Origin: Nitrospinota bacterium
Lineage (GTDB): Bacteria; Nitrospinota_A; UBA7883
NCBI GenBank assembly: GCA_029880775.1
Contig: JAOUNV010000161.1
Location: 1 to 5,562, forward strand
Length of the DNA stretch: 5,562 nucleotides
Direction: 5' to 3'
Part shown: piece after piece, positions 1 through 5,562 of the stretch
How the letters are laid out: each line of letters starts with the position of its first letter
Numbering within the stretch: position 1 is the stretch's first letter
The notes under the pieces: model-generated
Database searches by the model: none
What the model saw: only the letters and a program-made list of their open reading frames with translations
Told to the model about the DNA's origin: nothing
Translations under genes and position numbers: made by a program

Positions 1-502
1 CGAACCGCTCGTAATACGCCCCCGCGCTGGCCAGGACCGATGCGCCGGGAGGGATATGCGAGGCGGCGGTCTCGATGGCCTCCACATGTTTGGCCAAATC
101 CTGGTATCGTGTGGCGAACATCCAGAACGCCGGGAAAAGAGCGGTGAGGAACAGGTAGACGCTCAGGGCAAGGGCGGCGATGGTGGTCGCATATTCCGCA
201 GCGCGTCGCGCCACAATTTTGGGCGTGAACAATTTCCCTTGGGGTTCTTCGGCGCCTGCGCGCAGGGCGAACGTTGTGGCGGCGAGGATGATGGCCAGAA
301 CGAGAACAATCAGGATGGGATTTTGCAGATCCCCGACGACGACAAACGCAGGTTCCTCCAGAGGCAGGTATCTGGACAGGTCGAGCCGGAACGGGCCGAG
401 AGCCAAGTAACCTGCGATGATGTAGCCGTAAAAGACCAAAAGAAAGCCAGCCAGTCGCTGGGCTCCCAGTAGCAGATATCTCTTGCGCAACATCGTAATC
501 AT
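1..502 (-). CDS. Polytopic membrane protein, N-terminal part (runs off left edge)
   Basis: Reading leftward from ATG at 502 (or a second in-frame ATG at 493) the frame stays open to the window edge, giving 167 visible residues. I do not recognise a family. Three hydrophobic helices are visible at about residues 10-36, 62-81 and 105-128, separated by a ~25-residue polar loop and a basic, probably cytoplasmic loop (around KIVARRAAEY). After helix 3 a soluble stretch begins containing HVEAIE and then IPPGASVLAS, which looks like the start of the extracytoplasmic domain found at the C-terminus of GT-C glycosyltransferases. The gene starts 3 bases after the stop of the upstream glycosyltransferase gene and in the same frame, so the two are almost certainly co-transcribed and perhaps translationally coupled. 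No Shine-Dalgarno sequence precedes either ATG. Having only three helices before the soluble part, it is not a standard full-length GT-C enzyme. It could be an accessory membrane protein, or the C-terminal half of a split enzyme; this is inference. Confidence 0.7.
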   Translation of the reverse strand, partial: MITMLRKRYLLLGAQRLAGFLLVFYGYIIAGYLALGPFRLDLSRYLPLEEPAFVVVGDLQNPILIVLVLAIILAATTFALRAGAEEPQGKLFTPKIVARRAAEYATTIAALALSVYLFLTALFPAFWMFATRYQDLAKHVEAIETAASHIPPGASVLASAGAYYERF

Positions 503-505
503 AGG

Positions 506-2167
506 CTATGGCAAGGAGGCTATGCGTGAGGCGAAATCTCGCCTGATTTTGGCGGCGTCGACTTTCCATACGCAGAAATATTCACTCTGGTGAAAAGGCT
601 CCGTGTAAGCCTCTAGCCCGACCATTTTTCCAAGCTCGCAGGCCTGATCCTGGGCGTGGAAAATGGGGATGCTCCATGGCATATAAAAGAAATTATCGGT
701 ACGCATTTTTTTGATAACACCCAAAAAAGCGTCAGCGCTTGAAGGTTTCTGGATGCTGAAGTGGCCGGAACACACGCCAAGAAACCAATCGACGGGAGCG
801 CGGCTGATTATTACGCTATTCTCCGGCAATTCGCGTCCCATGGATTGGCACGCGCTTCTCCACGCCTGCTCCTGGTACTTGACTTCGATCGCCTCCATAT
901 GGGCCATCGATTCCATTTGCGCCATCCCCCGCCCCGCAGACACGATCAGCAGCGCCATCACCACTAATCCTGCGAGCGAGGCCTTGAGCCCGTCGCCGAA
1001 TGGGGAGCTTTTGATCCACGAGAAAATGTCCCGGAACATCACTGCTGAAAAACAGCATAAAAAGGGAATGCTCCAGGCCTGTATCCGCGGCGCCAAGAAC
1101 CCCTTGACCGGGAGAAATTGAAGCAGACCAATGGCCAGGGCCGTCAGCCACAGGCTCCTGAACAGCCTGTCCTTCACCAATGCGGGAATCCAAAACGCGC
1201 CCACAAAAAAGACAATGAAGGTGAGGGGATTGCTCTTGGAATTAGTGATCAGCAATTTTGCTTCGCCCCGCAAATTGTAGACCAGATTCTCTGTGGCCAA
1301 CGATATCCAGCCTGTAATGGTCCTGTTTTTAGGCGGGTCGGCTTTCATATAATCGGTCTTCACCGGAGCGCTGATATGCTCTCCTGCCGTGTCGTAGAAC
1401 CGGAAGGGAGCGCCGTAGGTTTTCTGGTTAAAAGCCAGCATAGCGGCCAACACGACAAGGATCTGGATCGAGAACGCCAATCCATGCATGGCCTTGGTAG
1501 CCTTGGTTGTGATCTCCTGGGAGAGAATGATTCTACCCACAGCGATGGCGGAAAAAACGAACGCCGGGATCAAGCCATTGGGGCGGAGCATGAACAGGGC
1601 GGCAAAACATAAAGATATCATCCACAGCCGCCGCGCAGGCATGGTAAACACGCCGAACATGGAGACAATCAAGAATAACAGGTATGCCATGTCCGTATGG
1701 TTGGACACCGCCAGGCTCATCACAAGGGGCGCCGCGCAAAAAATCATGGCGCCGCAATAGGCCGCCAGGGCGCCGAAATTGCGAAGTAGCAGGAAAAAGA
1801 AAACGGCGCCTGCCACAAAATAAAAGAAATAACAGGTTAACGCCGCGCTTTGGTTACTTGCCCCGAACAAGAGAAACGACGCGGCTAACGTGTATTGATA
1901 CAAAGGGCGGTTAGTGAAAATAGGATATTCGAACGGTGGCGACTGGGGAGGATCGTACAGAATCTGGATCGGGAAAACTTTACGAGTCACCCACCCGGCT
2001 CCGCTGGCGATCTGCTTCGAGTCATGATAATACTCCAGCCCATCCATGGCGCGAAATTGCCAGCCCGCATAGGAAAAACAGGAAAGCGCCAACACATGAA
2101 AAAGAGTATAGAAAAACAGGAATACGGCTATTGGCGCAAACCGTTTCGAACTATCGGCCATATTCAA
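506..2167 (-). CDS. GT-C family membrane glycosyltransferase (PMT/ArnT-like, GT39/PMT_2-type)
   Basis: A complete gene of about 551-553 residues. Family knowledge predicts transfer of a sugar from a polyprenyl-phosphate carrier to an acceptor on the outer face of the inner membrane; the acceptor cannot be told from sequence. About eleven to twelve hydrophobic helices are visible (first at residues 11-33, last at 394-411). The first extracytoplasmic loop carries MDGLEYYHDS (D42, E45, Y46) followed by an IASGAGW element, the position of the catalytic Asp motif in GT-C enzymes. Next come TNRPLYQY before helix 2, NHTDM at 156-160 and LRPNGL at 194-199, all typical of PMT_2-like proteins. Residues 412-553 form a soluble, probably periplasmic domain with four cysteines (C440, C466, C510, C532). 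The start is either TTG at 2167 or ATG at 2161; both keep helix 1 and neither has a clear ribosome-binding site. I favour the ATG. The next membrane gene follows after 3 bases. Substrate and pathway are unknown. Confidence 0.87.
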   Translation of the reverse strand: MNMADSSKRFAPIAVFLFFYTLFHVLALSCFSYAGWQFRAMDGLEYYHDSKQIASGAGWVTRKVFPIQILYDPPQSPPFEYPIFTNRPLYQYTLAASFLLFGASNQSAALTCYFFYFVAGAVFFFLLLRNFGALAAYCGAMIFCAAPLVMSLAVSNHTDMAYLLFLIVSMFGVFTMPARRLWMISLCFAALFMLRPNGLIPAFVFSAIAVGRIILSQEITTKATKAMHGLAFSIQILVVLAAMLAFNQKTYGAPFRFYDTAGEHISAPVKTDYMKADPPKNRTITGWISLATENLVYNLRGEAKLLITNSKSNPLTFIVFFVGAFWIPALVKDRLFRSLWLTALAIGLLQFLPVKGFLAPRIQAWSIPFLCCFSAVMFRDIFSWIKSSPFGDGLKASLAGLVVMALLIVSAGRGMAQMESMAHMEAIEVKYQEQAWRSACQSMGRELPENSVIISRAPVDWFLGVCSGHFSIQKPSSADAFLGVIKKMRTDNFFYMPWSIPIFHAQDQACELGKMVGLEAYTEPFHQSEYFCVWKVDAAKIRRDFASRIASLP

Positions 2168-2200
2168 GTTGAGATGACTTTTGAAGATGATTTTTTTTAA

Positions 2201-2230
2201 GGTTCGACTCTGGTAACTACCAGTGGAACC
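2201..2230. repeat. Imperfect inverted repeat with 14-bp palindromic core
   Basis: The core CTGGTA-AC-TACCAG (2210-2223) is a perfect 6-bp inverted repeat. It is flanked by outer arms GGTTC (2201-2205) and GAACC (2226-2230), which also pair, with a small internal bulge between. In a leftward transcript this would be a leader hairpin some 35 bases upstream of the glycosyltransferase start, followed by an A run. As DNA it could be an operator. It is not an intrinsic terminator, because neither strand has a T tract following the stem. Confidence 0.5.
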
Positions 2231-2295
2231 ACCGTTGCCCCGTCCTCGGCGGACTGCAATGCAATTTATTTTTCCGAACTAAATATATCATTTTT

Positions 2296-2341
2296 CCCGG
2301 CGCAAAGACAGCTGGCGTTTCACGTCTGGTGTCGCGCTGGG
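2296..2341. repeat. Imperfect GC-rich inverted repeat
   Basis: CCCGGCGC (2296-2303) plus GACA (2307-2310) pair with TGTC (2330-2333) plus GCGCTGGG (2334-2341). There is one mismatch in the outer arm, a three-base AAA bulge and a 19-base loop. It sits in the middle of the divergent intergenic region beside the AT-rich core. It is preceded, not followed, by a T run on the plus strand, so it does not read as a terminator. Its role could be structural or protein binding; this is inference. Confidence 0.4.
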
Positions 2342-2351
2342 TTGGGTTTGT

Positions 2352-2386
2352 CCATGGGGCTTGCCTGGTGTTTTTATAGCCCATGG
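2352..2386. repeat. Inverted repeat upstream of the debranching gene
   Basis: CCATGGGGCT (2352-2361) is mirrored by AGCCCATGG (2378-2386), a 9-bp stem with one extra G and a 16-base spacer that includes a T5 run. The repeat ends 46 bases before the ATG of the debranching enzyme gene. The arm spacing suits a dimeric regulator site, or the repeat may be incidental because CCATGG is itself a palindrome. Confidence 0.4.
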
Positions 2387-2420
2387 ATAAACTGGCTCCC
2401 CCGGCTGCCTCTGTGTGTTG

Positions 2421-2426
2421 TAAAAT
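2421..2426 (+). promoter_or_regulatory. Possible -10 element immediately before glgX
   Basis: TAAAAT lies only 6 bases before the ATG at 2433, in the context TTGTAAAATC. If it is used, transcription would begin at or next to the start codon and the mRNA would be leaderless, which would agree with the missing Shine-Dalgarno sequence. No good -35 box is seen about 17 bases upstream, so this is weak evidence. Confidence 0.22.
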
Positions 2427-2432
2427 CGCAGT

Positions 2433-4565
2433 ATGGAAAAACTCACAACGCAAACCGGGGATACGCAGCTGGATATACGGATGGGCAAGCCCCTTCCCCT
2501 GGGGGCCACCGCCATGCCATGGGGGATCAATTTCTCCGTGGTGTCCAATCACGCGTACTCGGTGACATTGCTGTTATACGATGGGGATGATCCGTCACCC
2601 TGGGCCAGGATTCCGCTGGATCCCAGGCTGAACAAAACCGGCGCCATATGGCATGTGGGGGTGAATCGCCTGGATTGCTCCACTTTGAGCTACGCCTATC
2701 GCGTGGAGGGGCCATGGGATCCGGAGCAAGGCCACAGGTTCGATCCGGACGCCGTTTTGCTGGATCCTTTCGCCAGGGTGATCACGGGGGCGGAGCAATG
2801 GGGAGGAGACTACATTGGCCTCCACTACGACACCCGCGCCAGGACCGACAGCAGGTTGCGATGCGCTGTGGCGGAGGATTCCTTCGACTGGGAGGATGCC
2901 GTCCCACCGCAGATTTCGATGAAAGACCTGGTGATATACGAAACCCATGTCCGCGGCCTCACGCGCCACTCTTCCTCCTGCGTCGCTCATCCGGGGACAT
3001 TCCGCGGATTGATAGAAAAAATACCGTATCTGAAAAAACTGGGAGTCAACGCAGTGGAGCTGATGCCGGTGCAGGAGTTCCACGAAAGCCAGATCGACCG
3101 GCTGAACCCGGTCACCGGCGAGAGGCTGCTTAACTATTGGGGATACTCCACCACTGCCTTCTTTGCGCCGAAAGCCTCATACGCGTCAGACCCGAGGAAC
3201 GGCCCGTTCAATGAATTCCGGGAGATGGTGAAAGCTCTGCACACAGCCGGGATAGAGGTGATCCTCGACGTGGTGTTCAACCACACCGCCGAAGGGGACC
3301 ATACCGGCCCCACGCTGTCGTTCCGGGGACTGGACAATCAGGTGTATTACATGTTGGGCAGGGAGGGGGAGTATCGCAATTTCTCCGGCTGCGGAAATAC
3401 CATGAACTGCAATCACCCCATGGTGCGCGAAATGATTCGCGAATGCCTGCGATATTGGGCCACCGAGGGGCGGGTGGACGGATTCCGGTTCGACCTGGCG
3501 TCGATCCTGGGCCGGGACCCGGAGGGGCATCCGCTCTCCAACCCGCCGCTGATAGAAGCGATTGCCCTGGACCCGGCGCTGGCCCATTGCAAGCTGATCG
3601 CCGAGGCGTGGGACGCGGGCGGGCTGTACCAGGTGGGCTCCTTTCCCGCCAAGGGCCGCTGGGGAGAGTGGAACGGCAAGTATCGAGATTGCGCCCGCCA
3701 ATTCCTGGCGGGGGATAAAGGGCAGACCAGCCAGATGGCCACCCGGCTGGCCGGCAGCGCGGACCTGTATCAGGAGGAGGGGCGGTATCCTTACCACTCG
3801 ATTAACTTCGTTACCTGCCACGATGGCTTCACCATGGCTGACCTTTTCGCCTACAACGAAAAACATAACGAGGCCAACGGCGAGGATAACCGAGACGGCG
3901 ACAACAACAACCATAGCCACAACCATGGGGCGGAGGGCCCCACATCGGATCCGCAGATTAACGCCAAAAGGCTGCGCCAGGCCAAGAACGCGTTTACCCT
4001 GCTGATGCTCTCCCAGGGTCCGCCGATGATCTATGAAGGGGACGAGATGGGGAGAAGCAAAAACGGGAATAACAACTCCTACTGCCACGACAACGAACTC
4101 AACTGGATCGACTGGGGCTTGCTGGAAAAAAATTCCGGGCTGTTCCGCTTTGTGGCCGGGTTGATCGCGTTGCGCAAAAGTCATCCCGCCCTGGGAAGGA
4201 AGGACTACTACACCGGAGACTTCGTGCCAAGCTCCGACGTTCGTGATGTGGAATGGCACGGCCAGACCCCCGGGGAGCCGGACTGGAGCGATGACGCGCA
4301 GGCGCTGGCGTTTTCCCTGGGGGGGCCGTGGATCGAGGATGGGCTCCGGGCGCCGGATATATACGCGGCGTTCAACCCGGGGGAGGAGGCCTTGGAGTTC
4401 GAGCTTCCTCATGTGAGCGGGCGGCGGTGGATGCGGAAGGTCTACACAGCGCTACCCAGCCCCGATGATTTTCTTGCTGATGGAGTTGAAGGGGAGCTGG
4501 TCCATCAATACTCCTTCACCATGGCGCCCAAAAGCGCAGTGGTGCTGGTGACGGCGGAAAAATGA
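2433..4565 (+). CDS. glgX: Glycogen debranching enzyme GlgX / isoamylase-type (GH13)
   Basis: A 710-residue cytoplasmic enzyme that hydrolyses alpha-1,6 branch linkages of glycogen or related alpha-glucans. An N-terminal CBM48-like domain starts at GKPLPLGA (18-25) and GINFSV (31-36). The GH13 barrel follows: IYETHVRG (168-175), ELMPV (209-213), NYWGYS (234-239), DVVFNH (279-284), GFRFD with nucleophile D354, AEAWD with acid/base E391, and CHD with transition-state Asp D464. The debranching-type loop GEDNRDGDNNN (483-493) and GNNNSYCHDNELNW (545-558) are very characteristic. A C-terminal beta domain runs from about residue 600. All catalytic residues are present. An in-frame TAA at 2421-2423 excludes an upstream start; ATG 2433 is the first choice and ATG 2481 (M17) is possible, neither with a Shine-Dalgarno site. 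It is somewhat longer than E. coli GlgX (657 residues), and motifs such as IYETHVRG and RFDLASILGRD look more like plant/cyanobacterial/chlamydial isoamylases. No other glycogen gene is adjacent in the window. Confidence 0.95.
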   Translation: MEKLTTQTGDTQLDIRMGKPLPLGATAMPWGINFSVVSNHAYSVTLLLYDGDDPSPWARIPLDPRLNKTGAIWHVGVNRLDCSTLSYAYRVEGPWDPEQGHRFDPDAVLLDPFARVITGAEQWGGDYIGLHYDTRARTDSRLRCAVAEDSFDWEDAVPPQISMKDLVIYETHVRGLTRHSSSCVAHPGTFRGLIEKIPYLKKLGVNAVELMPVQEFHESQIDRLNPVTGERLLNYWGYSTTAFFAPKASYASDPRNGPFNEFREMVKALHTAGIEVILDVVFNHTAEGDHTGPTLSFRGLDNQVYYMLGREGEYRNFSGCGNTMNCNHPMVREMIRECLRYWATEGRVDGFRFDLASILGRDPEGHPLSNPPLIEAIALDPALAHCKLIAEAWDAGGLYQVGSFPAKGRWGEWNGKYRDCARQFLAGDKGQTSQMATRLAGSADLYQEEGRYPYHSINFVTCHDGFTMADLFAYNEKHNEANGEDNRDGDNNNHSHNHGAEGPTSDPQINAKRLRQAKNAFTLLMLSQGPPMIYEGDEMGRSKNGNNNSYCHDNELNWIDWGLLEKNSGLFRFVAGLIALRKSHPALGRKDYYTGDFVPSSDVRDVEWHGQTPGEPDWSDDAQALAFSLGGPWIEDGLRAPDIYAAFNPGEEALEFELPHVSGRRWMRKVYTALPSPDDFLADGVEGELVHQYSFTMAPKSAVVLVTAEK

Positions 4566-4681
4566 TCCTTCAGCGGCAAAACAAACCTACCAGACGATCA
4601 ATATCTCCTCAGACCGTATGAGCGCCCTGTCTACGGGATACTATCCGTTAATTGGAGGCCCTTTTGCTATTCCAGCGCCTG
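4566..4681. other. Convergent intergenic spacer without a clear terminator
   Basis: A 116-base gap separates the stop of the debranching gene from the stop of the convergent coiled-coil gene. The best hairpin is ACGGGAT-ACT-ATCCGT (4633-4648), about 6 bp with one bulged G, and no T tract follows it on either strand. Termination here may be factor-dependent, or the two transcripts may overlap. Confidence 0.4.
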
Positions 4682-5562
4682 TCACTTCTCGCGCTGATAA
4701 TAGTAATCGTATTTTGTGAGCAGGGAGTTGGTGAAGGTCCACGCCTCGTTATAGGAGAGGTTGCTATTCTCCGGGATAATCACCTTCACATACAGCTTGT
4801 TTCCCAGCTTTTTCTTCAGCCGTCCCAGCCGCCTGTGCAGCTGCTTGTCGCTTATGTTTTCATATTTCTTCGCGCCCACATCCTTGAACAGGATGGTGTA
4901 GGCCCTCCCCTGCCTGGAGTAGCGCACGCTGACCACCATTTTGTCCAGCGCGCTGCGGGCAGGGCCGATCAGCTTATTGTATTTATCCTCCAGAACAGTA
5001 TAGGCGCTTCTTTGCCTGGCCAGTGTCAGCTCAAGTTTTGCCTTTTTCCGCTTCAACGCGGCCACGGTCTTTTCTTTTTCCTTCAGCGCGATTAGCAGCG
5101 CGCCGAGTTTGTCCTTGGAAGTCTTAAGCTTCGTCTCGGTTTCTTTTGTCAGGATTATTATGGTTTGCCGATTCTCCTCCTCCAGCCGGTTCATTTCCTG
5201 GAGATGGGCTTTCATCAAGGCGGCGATTCGCTCCGCGTTATCCTTGTCGGCTTGCTCAAGCTGCTTATTGCTATCAGATATATTCTCCCCTAGCACCAGT
5301 ACATTGGCTTCCAATTCGCTTACTTTAGTCTCCAGTCCAATGATAATCGTGTCCCTGGCGGCCTGGTCTTTTTCCAGCATCCTGGCTGTGTCGGACAGAA
5401 GGATCATCTCCATCTTCTTCTTCTCCAGGTTCTCCTCCAGGGCGGCTATCTTCATTTGCATAAATTCCAGTTGGCTCAGGCTCTCTCCAAGTTTCTGTGT
5501 TGAAACATCCTTCTCCTCCATGGCTGTCATGAGTTGTCTGGCCAGATCCGCGTTGGTGAGCA
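4682..5562 (-). CDS. Long coiled-coil protein with C-terminal alpha/beta domain (N-terminus beyond right edge)
   Basis: The frame is open from the right window edge to the TGA at 4684-4682, giving 292 visible residues. ATGs at 5530 and 5521 exist, but the frame continues upstream in the same helical style (LTNADLARQL) and neither ATG has a ribosome-binding site, so the true start is probably outside. About the first 195 visible residues are rich in Glu, Lys, Gln and Leu with heptad-like spacing and no proline, a clear coiled coil. From LIGPARSALDKM onward a compact ~95-residue domain follows: VVSVRYS strand, AYTILFKDV strand, ISDKQLHRRLGRLKKKLG helix, LYVKVIIPENS strand, LSYNEAWTFTNSLL helix and a YDYYYQ end strand. 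This order resembles the ExbD/TolR periplasmic domain, but that is inference and I do not recognise a named family. No transmembrane segment is visible; one could lie in the missing N-terminus. The gene converges on glgX and shares no obvious role with it. Confidence 0.82.
   Translation of the reverse strand, partial: LTNADLARQLMTAMEEKDVSTQKLGESLSQLEFMQMKIAALEENLEKKKMEMILLSDTARMLEKDQAARDTIIIGLETKVSELEANVLVLGENISDSNKQLEQADKDNAERIAALMKAHLQEMNRLEEENRQTIIILTKETETKLKTSKDKLGALLIALKEKEKTVAALKRKKAKLELTLARQRSAYTVLEDKYNKLIGPARSALDKMVVSVRYSRQGRAYTILFKDVGAKKYENISDKQLHRRLGRLKKKLGNKLYVKVIIPENSNLSYNEAWTFTNSLLTKYDYYYQREK

Larger units (their letters stand above)
2168..2432. promoter_or_regulatory. Divergent intergenic region with an AT-rich core
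   Basis: These 265 bases lie between two divergently transcribed genes and so should contain both promoters. The centre (about 2258-2295) is AT-rich within GC-rich surroundings. On the minus strand it contains TATATT (2287 to 2282), a possible -10 for the glycosyltransferase cluster, which would leave a leader of about 110 bases. On the plus strand it contains TAAATA (2280-2285). No convincing -35 hexamer is correctly spaced with either, so individual promoter elements are weak. Three imperfect inverted repeats (listed separately) and an 8-base T run (2191-2198) also lie here. I see no small gene or RNA gene in the stretch. Confidence 0.4.

Noticed and set aside
56..472. 138-codon open frame on the plus strand
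   Set aside because: It is antisense to the partial membrane protein, whose clean helix pattern and tight coupling to the upstream gene make the minus strand the coding one.
513..593. AAGGAGG followed by ATG at 522 and a 23-codon open frame on the plus strand
   Set aside because: The spacing to the ATG is only 2 bases, and the frame lies antisense to the end of the glycosyltransferase gene with no feature of its own. The match is the complement of the Ala-Ser-Leu codons there.
2191..2230. T8 run beside a hairpin as an intrinsic terminator; GGTTCGACTC as a tRNA T-arm
   Set aside because: The T run precedes the stem on the plus strand and becomes an A run on the minus strand, so the order is wrong for a terminator. 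No acceptor, D or anticodon arms can be built around the T-arm-like string.
2217..2552. 111-codon open frame on the minus strand across the intergenic region
   Set aside because: It overlaps the glgX 5' end and the AT-rich promoter region, has no motif or ribosome-binding site, and its composition looks non-coding.
3186..4412. 408-codon open frame on the minus strand, antisense to the debranching gene
   Set aside because: It is a shadow of the GC-rich glgX coding frame. Its translation is rich in Val, Gly, Pro and Arg with no recognisable motif, while the plus strand carries the full GH13 signature.
4652..5095. 147-codon open frame on the plus strand
   Set aside because: It is antisense to the coiled-coil gene; its hydrophobic look comes from reading the complement of Glu/Lys/Gln codons. 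No ribosome-binding site or family motif.

Overview
The window carries four protein-coding regions and no RNA genes, insertion sequences or CRISPR arrays that I can see. The organism is a bacterium. An envelope glycosyltransferase of the GT-C type, a glycogen/alpha-glucan debranching enzyme and a long coiled-coil protein suggest a Gram-negative-like, glycogen-storing cell of moderately high GC. None of the visible start codons has a convincing Shine-Dalgarno sequence. The sequence alone does not let me name the phylum.

Left part (1-2167, minus strand): a two-gene membrane-protein cluster read leftward. The upstream gene (2167 to 506) is a complete polytopic GT-C (PMT/ArnT-like) glycosyltransferase with a soluble C-terminal domain. 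After a 3-base gap, and in the same reading frame, a second membrane protein begins (502 leftward) and runs off the left edge. It has three predicted membrane helices followed by the beginning of what looks like another soluble domain.

Middle (2168-2432): a 265-base divergent intergenic region, AT-rich in its centre, with three imperfect inverted repeats. It must hold the leftward promoter of the glycosyltransferase cluster and the rightward promoter of the debranching enzyme.

Right part (2433-4565, plus strand): an intact GlgX/isoamylase-type debranching enzyme (GH13) with all catalytic residues. Its motifs look closer to the plant/cyanobacterial/chlamydial isoamylase type than to the enterobacterial GlgX. 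It is not flanked by other glycogen genes here. A convergent gene (right edge to 4682, minus strand) encodes a long coiled coil ending in a compact ~95-residue alpha/beta domain that faintly resembles the periplasmic domain of ExbD/TolR. Its N-terminus lies outside the window.

The three transcription units look functionally independent: envelope glycosylation, glucan storage, and an unknown coiled-coil protein. The most interesting items are the coiled-coil/ExbD-like protein, the same-frame tandem of membrane genes, and the structured divergent intergenic region.
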